From positions 1-64,000 of the forward strand of contig JAJTDM010000048.1 in NCBI GenBank assembly GCA_021300575.1: 64,000 bases of DNA. The letters run 5' to 3'. A model generated the notes under the pieces. It made no database searches, was not told the DNA's origin, and was given only the letters and a program-made list of their open reading frames with translations. Position numbers and translations under genes: made by a program. The stretch comes from Rubrivivax sp. GTDB lineage: Bacteria; Pseudomonadota; Gammaproteobacteria; Burkholderiales; Burkholderiaceae_C. Positions 12,067 through 21,317 of the stretch are shown piece by piece (the stretch's first letter is position 1; each line of letters begins with the position of its first letter).

Positions 12067-12818
12067 TCGAGGCCCGCGAGTTGCAGGTCAGGCTGGGCCG
12101 CCGCCCTGTCCTGCGGGGCGTGGACGCCGAGTTCGCGGCGGGGTGGACGGCGGTGGTCGGACCGAACGGCGCAGGCAAGTCCACCCTGCTGCGCGCCTTG
12201 GCCGGTTTGCTGCCCCCTGACGGCGGTGGCGTTCGGCTGGAGGGCCGCACCTTGGCCGAGTGGCCGGCGCGGGAACGTGGACAGCGCATCGCCTGGATGG
12301 CGCAGTCCACGGAGTCGGTCTCCGACCTGAGTGCGCGCGACGTCGTGATGCTCGGTCGCATCCCGCACCTGGGCCTGGTCGGTTCCCCTCGGCCGCAGGA
12401 CGAAGCCGCCGTGGAGGCCGCGATGCGCGCCACTGAGTGCCAGGATTGGGCGCATCGTCCCCTGTCGGAGTTGAGCGGTGGTGAGCGCCAGCGGGTGCTG
12501 CTGGCCCGCGCTCTGGCGGTGCAGGCCCCCGTGCTGTTGCTGGACGAGCCCACCGCGCATCTGGACCCGCCTCATCAGGTGGCGCTGGTGCGCCTGTGCC
12601 GCACCCTGGCGCGCCATCAGGTGGTGGTCAGCGTCCTGCATGACCTGAACCTGGCGCTGCAGGCCGACCGCTTGCTGGTGCTGCGGGACGGGCGCGCGGT
12701 GGCGCAGGGTCTGCGCGACGACCCCTCGTTGCACCGTGCGCTGGAGGCGGTGTTCGACGGATCGATCCGCGTCCAGGCTGCGGGCAAGGGCTGGATCACC
12801 CTGCCGCAGGTGGATTGA
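12063..12818 (+). CDS. btuD: cobalamin ABC transporter ATP-binding protein
   Basis: A 251-residue ABC ATPase with Walker A GPNGAGKST (residues 33-41), Q-loop region WMAQS, signature LSGGERQR, Walker B VLLLDEPTAHLD and switch His in VLHDLN. The GTG start overlaps the btuC stop (GTGA). With btuF and btuC it would form the inner-membrane cobalamin importer under riboswitch control. Substrate assignment comes from the operon; FecE-like siderophore ATPases look similar. Confidence 0.88.
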   Translation: MIEARELQVRLGRRPVLRGVDAEFAAGWTAVVGPNGAGKSTLLRALAGLLPPDGGGVRLEGRTLAEWPARERGQRIAWMAQSTESVSDLSARDVVMLGRIPHLGLVGSPRPQDEAAVEAAMRATECQDWAHRPLSELSGGERQRVLLARALAVQAPVLLLDEPTAHLDPPHQVALVRLCRTLARHQVVVSVLHDLNLALQADRLLVLRDGRAVAQGLRDDPSLHRALEAVFDGSIRVQAAGKGWITLPQVD

Positions 12819-12833
12819 GACGCCACCATCCCC

Positions 12834-12848
12834 GCTTGGCGCCCAAGC
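12834..12848. terminator. possible hairpin between convergent btuD and dppF
   Basis: GCTTGG-CGC-CCAAGC is a perfect 6-bp hairpin in the 54-bp convergent spacer. It has no U-tract on either strand, so a terminator role is only suggested by position. Confidence 0.3.
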
Positions 12849-12872
12849 GCCACCGCAGGTTACGCCGGCGGC

Positions 12873-13843
12873 TCAGTTGTGGAAGTGGCAGGACACCCAG
12901 TGGCCGTCTGCCGCCTGCTTGAGCTCGGGCTTTTCGGTGCTGCAGCGCGGGTGCTGCGCCTTGGGGCAGCGCGTATGAAAGTGGCAGCCCGTCGGTGGGT
13001 TGATGGGGCTGGGCACATCGCCTTGCAGCATGATGCGCTTGCGCTTGATGGTCGGGTCCGGAATGGGCACGGCCGACAGCAGCGCCTCGGTGTACGGGTG
13101 GCGCGGGGTGACGTACAGGTCGCGAGCCGGGGCGATCTCGACGATGCGGCCGAGGTACATCACCGCGACCCGGTCGCTGATGTGCTCCACCACCGAGAGG
13201 TCATGCGCGATGAAGATGTAGGTCAGGTTGAACTTGGCCTGCAGGTCTTCCAACAGGTTGATCACCTGCGCCTGGATCGAGACGTCCAGCGCTGACACGG
13301 CCTCATCGCACACCACGAGCTTGGGGCTCACCGCCAAGGCGCGCGCGATGCCGATGCGCTGGCGCTGCCCGCCGGAGAACTCGTGCGGGTAGCGCCGCAT
13401 GTGGTCGGCGTTCAGGCCCACGGTTTCCAGCAACTCGACGATGCGGTCGCGGTAGGCCTCCTTGGTGGGGGCCAGCTTGTGGATGGTCAGGGCCTCGCCA
13501 ATGATGGCACCGACCGTCATGCGCGGGTTCAGTGAGGCGTACGGGTCCTGGAAGATGATCTGCATGTCGCGCGCCATGGCGCGCAGATCGTCCTTGCCCA
13601 GAGCGGTGACGTTCTTGCCTTCGAACCAGACCTCGCCCGAGGTGGGCTCGATCAGCCGAAGCAGGCAGCGGCCCATGGTGCTCTTGCCGCACCCTGACTC
13701 ACCCACCACGCCCAGGGTTTCGCCTGCGGTGAGATCAAAGCTGAGGCCGTCCACCGCATGTACCCGGCCGACTTCACGCTGAAGCAGGCCGCCCTTGATG
13801 GGGAAGTGCTTGACCAGGTTCTTGACCTGCAGCAGTGGGGCGT

Positions 13844-13847
<4 letters not shown>
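12873..13847 (-). CDS. dppF: dipeptide/oligopeptide ABC transporter ATP-binding protein (DppF/OppF type)
   Basis: A 324-residue ABC ATPase with Walker [10 protein letters not shown], signature FSGGQRQR, Walker [13 protein letters not shown], switch FIAHDLSVV and the C-terminal peptide-transporter extension [16 protein letters not shown] with its cysteine cluster. It is the last gene of the minus-strand operon, overlapping dppD by 4 bp. It pairs with DppD to power peptide import. The exact peptide class cannot be read from sequence. Confidence 0.93.
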
Positions 13848-14818
<971 letters not shown>

Positions 14819-14828
14819 GGGTGGACCC

Positions 14829-15758
14829 TCAGAGCACGCGGCGGGGGTCCAGCGCGTCGCGCAGGCCGTCGCCGATGAAGTTGATCGTCAGCACCGTCAC
14901 GAAGATCGCAAGGCCGGGAAACAGTGCCCAGTGCACTGCCAGATCCATGTAGTCGCGCCCGTCGTACAGGATGCGACCCCAGGTGGGAATGTCGGGCGGG
15001 AAACCCAGTCCCAGGAACGACAGGGTGGATTCGGCAATGATGGCGGCGGCCACGTCGATGGTGGCGGCCACGATCACCGGCCCCAGGCTGTTGGGCAGGA
15101 TGTGGCGCACCACCTGCCGCTGCGTGCTGGCGCCCAGCGCCCGCGCGGCCTCGACGAACTCTTTCTCGCGCAGCGAAAAGAACTGCGCTCGCACCAGGCG
15201 TGCCACCGGCATCCATCGGAAGCCTCCGATGACGACGACGATCAAGATGAAGATGCCGACCTCCAGGCCGAACATCTGCTTCAAAGGATCTCGGAAGAGG
15301 AAGATCAGCAGAAGCAGCAACGGCAACTGGGGCAGGCTCAGGAACAGGTCGGTCACCCACATCAGCACGGCATCCACCCAGCCCCGCGAGATGCCTGCAA
15401 CGGCTCCGATGATGACCCCTACCGTGATGGCCATCAACATGGCCGACATGCCTACGGCCAGCGAGATCCGACCCCCGTAGAGCATGCGCGCCAGGATGTC
15501 GCGGCCCAGGTCGTCCGTGCCCATCGGGTGCTTCCATGACGGGCCCGCCAGACGGGCCTGGAAGTCCACGTCGTTGACGCCCACCTTGTAGAACATCGGT
15601 CCGAGCAGGACGGCCAGCACCAGCAGGCCCAGCACCCACAGGCTCCAGTAGGCCAGGCGGTGGCGCTTGAAGCGCCGCCAGGCCTCGGTCCACGGCGAGA
15701 CGCTGTCAGCCGGCTTGCCCAGCTCACTTGTAGCTGATGCGGGGGTCGAGCCAGCCAT
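14829..15758 (-). CDS. dppC: dipeptide/oligopeptide ABC transporter permease (DppC type)
   Basis: A 309-residue inner-membrane permease with the N-terminal cytoplasmic segment and first helix typical of DppC (WRRFKRHRLAYWSLWVLGLL), the GTDDLGRDILARMLYGGR motif, and the EAA loop (EAARALGAS) that docks on the ATPases. The ATG at 15758 is chosen because it gives the usual N-terminal length; it overlaps the end of dppB by 35 bp. Partner of DppB. Confidence 0.93.
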   Translation of the reverse strand: MAGSTPASATSELGKPADSVSPWTEAWRRFKRHRLAYWSLWVLGLLVLAVLLGPMFYKVGVNDVDFQARLAGPSWKHPMGTDDLGRDILARMLYGGRISLAVGMSAMLMAITVGVIIGAVAGISRGWVDAVLMWVTDLFLSLPQLPLLLLLIFLFRDPLKQMFGLEVGIFILIVVVIGGFRWMPVARLVRAQFFSLREKEFVEAARALGASTQRQVVRHILPNSLGPVIVAATIDVAAAIIAESTLSFLGLGFPPDIPTWGRILYDGRDYMDLAVHWALFPGLAIFVTVLTINFIGDGLRDALDPRRVL

Positions 15759-16683
15759 AGAGAACGTCTGCGATGAGGTTGAAGAAGATGACCAGGCAGC
15801 TGAACACAAAGGTCACGGCCATGATCACAGGGGTGTCGTTGCGCAGGATCGCGTCGATCAGCAACGAGCCGATGCCCGGAATGCGGAAGATCTGTTCGGT
15901 GACGATGGCGCCGCCGAAGACGGCGGGCATCTGCAGCGCCACCAAGGTCACCACGGGGATGAGTGCATTGCGCACCACATGCTTGAGCACCACGACACGT
16001 TCGCCCAGACCCTTGCTGCGCGCGGTGGTCACGTAATCGAGCCGAATGACGTCAAGCACGGCGCTGCGCACGTAGCGCATGTAGCTGGCCGCCTGGAACA
16101 GGCCCAGCACCGTCACTGGCATGATCGACTGCTTGATGTGTGCCCACCACCACTCCAGGCCGGTGGCGTTGATGTCCGTGCGGAAGACGAAGGGCAGCCA
16201 GCCCAGGTGAATGGAGAAGAACAGGATGAAGATCACGCCGGTGAAGAAGGTCGGCAGTGAGAAGCCGATGAACGCCACCGTGCTGGCGATGCGGTCGAAC
16301 CAGGAGTAGGGCTTCACAGCCGCCAGGACGCCGACCGGCAGGGCCACCAGCAGAGCCAGGATCTGTGAGGCGCCGATGACGGCAATGGTGACGGGCAAAC
16401 GCTGCCAGATCAGCTGATCGACGTCGATGCGGCTGACGAAGGAGAAACCCCAGTCACCCCGCAACATCGAGCTCAGCCAGTGCAGATAGCGCTGCCACAC
16501 CGGGTCATCCAGACCCAACGAGGCGCGCAACTGCAAACGCACCTCGGGCGGCACGTTCGGGTTGGTGGCCAGCTCCTCGAACGGATCGCCCGGCGCAAGG
16601 GCCAGCACCGTGAACAGGATGACGCTGATGCCCAGCAGGCTGGGCAGGGCAATCAGCAGTCGCCTCAGGACATAGGCTCCCAC
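15724..16683 (-). CDS. dppB: dipeptide/oligopeptide ABC transporter permease (DppB type)
   Basis: A 319-residue permease starting at GTG (MGAYVLRRLLIALPSLLGIS), the standard DppB/OppB N-terminus. Six hydrophobic segments and a cytoplasmic EAA-like loop (TTARSKGLGERVVVLKHVVRNA) are present. It follows the binding-protein gene by 13 bp and overlaps dppC. Length is normal. Confidence 0.93.
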   Translation of the reverse strand: MGAYVLRRLLIALPSLLGISVILFTVLALAPGDPFEELATNPNVPPEVRLQLRASLGLDDPVWQRYLHWLSSMLRGDWGFSFVSRIDVDQLIWQRLPVTIAVIGASQILALLVALPVGVLAAVKPYSWFDRIASTVAFIGFSLPTFFTGVIFILFFSIHLGWLPFVFRTDINATGLEWWWAHIKQSIMPVTVLGLFQAASYMRYVRSAVLDVIRLDYVTTARSKGLGERVVVLKHVVRNALIPVVTLVALQMPAVFGGAIVTEQIFRIPGIGSLLIDAILRNDTPVIMAVTFVFSCLVIFFNLIADVLYGWLDPRISYK

Positions 16684-16696
16684 AACTCAGCGCCGC

Positions 16697-18499
16697 TCAG
16701 GCTTCCTTGAACCAGTGCGCCAGCGCCCAGGTGTCGTTGTCCCAGCCGGACAGGTGGGCGGTGAGCTTGGAGCCGGCCGCAGACACCCGTGGGCGGAAGA
16801 CCACCGGAATGATGTACCCGTCGTTGATGACCAGATCGTTCATCCGGATGAACATCGCCGAACGCTTGGCCGGGTCGAGCTCGGACTGCGCCGCCGTGTG
16901 GGTGCGGTCGTACTCTTCGCTGCGCCAGCGGCTGATGTTGCGGCCCGCCCACTTGTTGGCCTTCGTGGCCAGTTCCCACGAGCAGTACTGCTCCATGAAG
17001 ACCTGGGGGTCGGGCTGGGTCATCGTGGTGGTGAACATCTGCATGTCACACCAGAACTTCTGATAGGTGTCCGGGTTGGCGAAGTCGCCGCCGAAGAACA
17101 CCGCAGCCGTCACGCTCTTGAGCTCCAGGTCGATGCCGGCCTTGGTGCAGGCGTCCTTGATGATGGCCTGGGTCTTCTGGCGGGGCTGGTTGACGGAGGT
17201 CTGGTAGACGAATTTGAGCTTGACGTTGCCCTTGGCACGGATACCGTCCGTGCCTCGCCGCCATCCCGCCGCGTCCAGGATCTGATTGGCCTTGTCGATG
17301 TTGAACTCGAACTTCGTGTTTCCGCTGCGAACACGTGGCGGGTTGTTCAGGAAGTTGGCGGTGGCCACCCCCGTGCGGCCGTAGATGAAGTCCTGGACGC
17401 TCTTGCGGTCCACCAGCAGGCCCATGGCGTCGCGCACAGCCTTTTCCTGGAAGGCGAAGTGCTTGCTCTTCGCGCTGGCACGCTCGCCTTCGACCTCGTT
17501 CCACGGGTCGGTGGGGTTGATCTGGATGAACTCGATATTGCCGCCAGCAACGATGGTGATCTTGCCGCGCGCACCTGGCGCCGTTTCCATGCGCTTGAGG
17601 ATTTCGTCCTCGACCTGCAGGTTCCACGCGTAGTCGTACTCGCCGGTCTGCAGCACGGCCCGTGCTGCGGAGATGGCGTCGCCGCCGCCCTTGACCTCCA
17701 GCGCATCGAAGTGGGGCCGGTTGGGGACGTGGTAGTTCGGGTTGGCCGTGGCCAGGATCAGATCGCCCGGCTTGAAGTCCTTGAAGATGTACGGACCTGT
17801 GCCCACGGGCTTCAGGTTGGCCGGAGCCTCGCGCGACTTGGCGCCAATGAACGGCCCGAACACATGCTTGGGCAGAAGCATGCCGCTGGTGCCGACGAAG
17901 GGCTCGGCCCAGAACGGCGTGGGCTTGGGGAAGGTGACGCGAACGGTATGCGAATCGACCTTCACGACCTGGATGTCGCGGTAGGTGGCGATGTTGGACG
18001 CCGCCGTGGCCGGGTCCTTGCAGAACTCCCAGTTGAAGAGGACGTCGTCAGCCGTGAAGGGCTGTCCATCGTGCCAGGTCACGCCGCGCTTGAGCTTCCA
18101 GGTGACCGACCGGCCGTCGGCTGACAGACCGCCGTTCTCGCGGGTGGGAATCTCCGCGGCCAGTTGCGGCATGAGGTTGCCTTCGAAATCCCAGCCCGCC
18201 AGGGGCTCGTAGAAGATGCGGCTGGCGTCTTGTTCCTTGGTGCCCGTGGCCCAGTGGGGGTTCAAGTGCACGGCGCCCTGCCACCACAACAGCTTGAGCG
18301 TGCCGCCACCACCGCGCCTGGTGGGCTTGTAGGGAAGGGCGGTCTGCGCATTGGCCACGCCATAGTGCATCAGCATCATGGACGCCATGGGCGCCGTCAG
18401 GCCCACGCTGACCATCTGCTGGATGAAGCTGCGGCGCGGCAGCTTGCCTTCGCGAACCTCTTCGACGAGGTTCCTGATGTCGTGCTCGTTCATGCTCAT
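16697..18499 (-). CDS. peptide ABC transporter substrate-binding protein (SBP family 5), Tat-exported
   Basis: A 600-residue periplasmic binding protein of the DppA/OppA type. The ATG at 18499 follows a CAGGAG ribosome-binding site. The N-terminus carries a twin-arginine export motif (LPRRSFIQQM) before a hydrophobic stretch and a likely cleavage after VANAQ, suggesting export folded by Tat. The family-5 signature is seen around residues 120-140 (SADGRSVTWKLKRGVTWHDG then PFTADDVLFNWEF). It is the first gene of the five-gene operon. Ligand probably a peptide or opine; not determinable here. Confidence 0.88.
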   Translation of the reverse strand: MSMNEHDIRNLVEEVREGKLPRRSFIQQMVSVGLTAPMASMMLMHYGVANAQTALPYKPTRRGGGGTLKLLWWQGAVHLNPHWATGTKEQDASRIFYEPLAGWDFEGNLMPQLAAEIPTRENGGLSADGRSVTWKLKRGVTWHDGQPFTADDVLFNWEFCKDPATAASNIATYRDIQVVKVDSHTVRVTFPKPTPFWAEPFVGTSGMLLPKHVFGPFIGAKSREAPANLKPVGTGPYIFKDFKPGDLILATANPNYHVPNRPHFDALEVKGGGDAISAARAVLQTGEYDYAWNLQVEDEILKRMETAPGARGKITIVAGGNIEFIQINPTDPWNEVEGERASAKSKHFAFQEKAVRDAMGLLVDRKSVQDFIYGRTGVATANFLNNPPRVRSGNTKFEFNIDKANQILDAAGWRRGTDGIRAKGNVKLKFVYQTSVNQPRQKTQAIIKDACTKAGIDLELKSVTAAVFFGGDFANPDTYQKFWCDMQMFTTTMTQPDPQVFMEQYCSWELATKANKWAGRNISRWRSEEYDRTHTAAQSELDPAKRSAMFIRMNDLVINDGYIIPVVFRPRVSAAGSKLTAHLSGWDNDTWALAHWFKEA

Positions 18500-18721
18500 G
18501 ATCAGATCTCCTGAAGATGCGTGCTGCAGTGCACCATGCACTAACCGTGCCTGGATGCTATCTGTTTCCAGGCGGCTGGCCATCGGGGTCCGCCCGGATC
18601 AGGCCGGGGCTTTGGAGCGTGTATGCATCGCCCGTGGCGAGTTCGGTGCCGAGCGGCGTCCGAGCCTTCATGGGCGGAGAATCGCCTGCAAACATCTCCC
18701 TCGCTGCCGGAAGGACGCCGA

Positions 18722-19675
18722 ATGAACAACCCGCGTATCGAACTGGAGGCTCCCGACATCAGCCCCTGGCAGGACGGGGGCACGGGGGTCGACTGGGTCC
18801 ACGTGCTGGAGTCTGGCCGCGCGGGCCCCACCGTGCTGGTGCAGGCCTTGACGCACGGCAACGAGATCTGCGGGGCCATCGCCCTGGATGCCCTGATGCG
18901 CGAGGGCCTGCACCCGCGCCAGGGCCGCCTCATCCTGGTGTTTGCCAACGTGGCGGCCTACCAGCGGTTTGACCCTGCCGATCCCCACCGCTCGCGCTGC
19001 GTGGACGAGGACCTGAACCGTGTCTGGGGTGATGACCGCCTCTTCGGCACGGGCGATTCGGTGGAACTGCGCAGGGCCCGCGAACTGCAGCCCTTCGTCG
19101 ACCAGGCCGACCTGGTGCTGGACATTCACTCCATGAGCGAGCCCTGCCGCCCCATCATGGTGTGTGGCACGGCCGACAAGAATGCGGCTTATGCGCGGGA
19201 ATTGGGCGTACCGGGCGATCTGTTGCTGGACACCGGCCATCCTGCCGGTCTGCGCATGGTGGAGCGCGGCGGCTTCAGCGACGCCGCCAGCCCCAAGCAG
19301 GCCTTGCTCATCGAGTGCGGGCAGCATTGGGAGCGTTCTGCGGCGGATGTGGCATGGGACACCCTGGTGCGTTTTCTGCGCCTGTCGGGCGTGGTGGACG
19401 AGGCCTGGGCAGCGCAGCGGTTGCGCCTGCAGCCGCCCGCTGTGCAGCGCACGGTGCGGGTGACCGAGCCCGTGGTGGCCCGCTCCGCGGATTTCCACTT
19501 CCTGGTGCCGGTGGTGTCATTGGGCGAGGGGCACCGCGCGGGGACCCCGATGGCCCAGGATGGCGAGCAGGTCTGGCACGCGCCCTATGACGACTGTGTG
19601 CTGGTGATGCCCGGCATGAACCACCTCAAGCCTGGCAACACCATGGCGCGCCTGGGGCGTTACGACCCGCTTTGA
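18722..19675 (+). CDS. M14-like zinc deacylase (succinylglutamate desuccinylase/aspartoacylase family)
   Basis: A 317-residue cytoplasmic zinc hydrolase. Zinc ligands are recognisable as HGNE (residues about 45-48) and the later His in VLDIHSMSE; DLNRVWG supplies the substrate-binding Asn-Arg. The ATG at 18722 follows GAAGGACG. The family removes N-acyl groups from amino acids or trims small peptides and amides. Its location divergent from the peptide transporter operon (222-bp spacer) suggests it may process an imported acylated amino acid or peptide; that link is inference. Its 3' end overlaps the convergent hydrolase gene by 16 bp. Confidence 0.82.
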   Translation: MNNPRIELEAPDISPWQDGGTGVDWVHVLESGRAGPTVLVQALTHGNEICGAIALDALMREGLHPRQGRLILVFANVAAYQRFDPADPHRSRCVDEDLNRVWGDDRLFGTGDSVELRRARELQPFVDQADLVLDIHSMSEPCRPIMVCGTADKNAAYARELGVPGDLLLDTGHPAGLRMVERGGFSDAASPKQALLIECGQHWERSAADVAWDTLVRFLRLSGVVDEAWAAQRLRLQPPAVQRTVRVTEPVVARSADFHFLVPVVSLGEGHRAGTPMAQDGEQVWHAPYDDCVLVMPGMNHLKPGNTMARLGRYDPL

Positions 19676-20493
19676 GGTGGCGCGGCCGGTGCCCCGGCCG
19701 CTTCCGCGCCCATGCCTTTGAGCACGTCCAGCACCGCCTGCGCCGTTTCGTCCGGCCGCTCCATGGGGTACAGGTGGCTGCCCTCCATCCAGCCGATGCG
19801 CCCCTGGGTCAGGGCACGTGTCATGGCCATGCCCACCTGGCGGCCTTCCGCCGATAAGGCCAGGCGCACGCCACCGAGTTCGGGGTCAGCTTCGGTGCCG
19901 GCGCGGATGTAGTCGGCCAGCACCTCGGGGTCCCACCGGGCGAACATGGTCTTGCCCGCGAAGTGCTGGAAGGCGGCCTCTGCGGAGGGCCAGTGGTGGC
20001 GGCGCGTCTGGGAGACGCGTCCTGGCGACACGCGCTTGATCAGGCCCGTGGCCTTGGCCACCTGCACGCCGTGGGCGCGCCAGCCGGCCACCACGGGCGA
20101 ATCCAGCAGCACCACCCCCTGCGCCAGATCGGGGCGGCGGCAGGCTGCCAGCAGGCTCAGGTACCCGCCCAGTGAGTGGCCCACCAGGAAGACCGGTCCA
20201 CCCCCGCCCGCTTGTGAGTCCACCAAGGAGATGAGCTGGTCGCGAAGGCGCGGCCAGTTGCTGGTGACCGGGAAGGCCGGGTCATGGCCGAAGCGTTCGA
20301 CGGCGATGACGCGCCAGCCGGCTGCTCTCCACCGGTCGAACAGCCGCCTGTAGGTGCCGGCCGGGAAACCGTTGGCATGGCTGAAGACCAGGGTGCCTTC
20401 AGCCTCGGCATGATCAGCATGTTCGGCATGTTCGGCCTGCCGGGTCTGCTGGGAGTGCGGCGCTGCGCCGCCTGGGGTACGACGGCCCGTCAC
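19660..20493 (-). CDS. alpha/beta hydrolase
   Basis: A 277-residue alpha/beta-fold hydrolase with nucleophile elbow GHSLGG, oxyanion segment FSHANGFPAGTYR and a late catalytic His in GSHLYPMERP. The probable start is GTG at 20493, which overlaps the Anbu stop by 4 bp (GTGA); the frame is open far upstream but only as antisense of Anbu. The first 35 residues are low-complexity and include HAEHADHAEAE, encoded by a 9-bp repeat. Substrate unknown. Last gene of the mutS-Anbu run. Confidence 0.8.
   Translation of the reverse strand: MTGRRTPGGAAPHSQQTRQAEHAEHADHAEAEGTLVFSHANGFPAGTYRRLFDRWRAAGWRVIAVERFGHDPAFPVTSNWPRLRDQLISLVDSQAGGGGPVFLVGHSLGGYLSLLAACRRPDLAQGVVLLDSPVVAGWRAHGVQVAKATGLIKRVSPGRVSQTRRHHWPSAEAAFQHFAGKTMFARWDPEVLADYIRAGTEADPELGGVRLALSAEGRQVGMAMTRALTQGRIGWMEGSHLYPMERPDETAQAVLDVLKGMGAEAAGAPAAPPQSGS
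20402..20437. repeat. degenerate 9-bp tandem repeat (TGTTCGGCA type, ~4 copies) inside the hydrolase gene
   Basis: Successive units GCCTCGGCA, TGATCAGCA, TGTTCGGCA, TGTTCGGCC. On the minus strand they encode the alternating His-Ala-Glu/Asp stretch near the N-terminus of the hydrolase. Confidence 0.7.
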
Positions 20494-21317
20494 ACGATGC
20501 GCTCGCCAGGATGGGCGATCTTGCGCATGGGTTCGAAGCGGTCGCTGCCGGTCATCAGCGGGTGCTGGGCCTGCCCGCCATCCCAGCGCGGGTCTTCGAT
20601 GCCCTCGAACACTTCCTTCAGCCGCTGGCCCCAGGTGCTGCGGATCATGCGGAAGTAGGGGTTGTGCTCGTCGACGCACACCACGCGGTCGCTGCGGAAC
20701 TCGCCCGCGCGGTAGATCAGCAGGTCCAGCGGCAGGCCCACCGACAGGTTGGACTTGAGCGTGGAGTCCATGGACACCAGGGCGCACTTGGCCGCTTCGT
20801 CCAGCGGCGTGGCGGGCGTCAGCACGCGGTCCAGGATGGGCTTGCCGTACTTGCTCTCGCCCACCTGGAAGAAGCAGGTCTCGCGCGTGGCCTCGATGAA
20901 GTTGCCGGCCGAGTACACCAGGAACATGCGCATGGCCTCGCCCTTGATCTGGCCGCCGAAGATCATGCTGGTGTTGAAGTCGATGCCCGCGGTGCGCAGC
21001 GAGGCACCATCTTGCTCGTACACCCGGCGCACGGCGCTGCCCAGCACGCGGGTGGCGTCGAACATGCTGGGGGCGTTCCAGATGGTCAGCGGCTCCTCAT
21101 GCGGGCCGCGGTCGATCTTCTCCACCTGCAGGATCTCGCGCACGCTCTGGCTGATGCTCAGGTTGCCGGCGGACAGCATGACCATGAAGCGGTCGTCCGC
21201 CCGCTCGTAGATCATCATCTTGCGGAAGGTGCTGATGGCGTCCAGCCCGGCGTTGGTACGCGAGTCTGAGAGAAAGACGAGGCCGGCATCCAGGCGGATG
21301 CCCACGCAGTAGGTCAT
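20490..21317 (-). CDS. Anbu-type proteasome-like peptidase (betaproteobacterial proteasome homologue)
   Basis: A 275-residue Ntn-hydrolase related to HslV and proteasome beta subunits. After Met removal the N-terminal Thr ([20 protein letters not shown]) would be the nucleophile, with the conserved Asp-Ser-Arg and downstream Lys (STFRKM). It is longer than HslV, as is usual for Anbu. Anbu genes are commonly found with alpha-E, ATP-grasp and transglutaminase-like genes; here it instead lies between mutS and an alpha/beta hydrolase, overlapping each by 4 bp. The physiological substrate of Anbu is not settled. Confidence 0.88.
   Translation of the reverse strand: MTYCVGIRLDAGLVFLSDSRTNAGLDAISTFRKMMIYERADDRFMVMLSAGNLSISQSVREILQVEKIDRGPHEEPLTIWNAPSMFDATRVLGSAVRRVYEQDGASLRTAGIDFNTSMIFGGQIKGEAMRMFLVYSAGNFIEATRETCFFQVGESKYGKPILDRVLTPATPLDEAAKCALVSMDSTLKSNLSVGLPLDLLIYRAGEFRSDRVVCVDEHNPYFRMIRSTWGQRLKEVFEGIEDPRWDGGQAQHPLMTGSDRFEPMRKIAHPGERIV

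Noticed and set aside
16715-18124. A 469-codon plus-strand frame opposite the peptide-binding protein
   Set aside because: Antisense shadow of a clear SBP family 5 gene; no domain and no ribosome-binding site.
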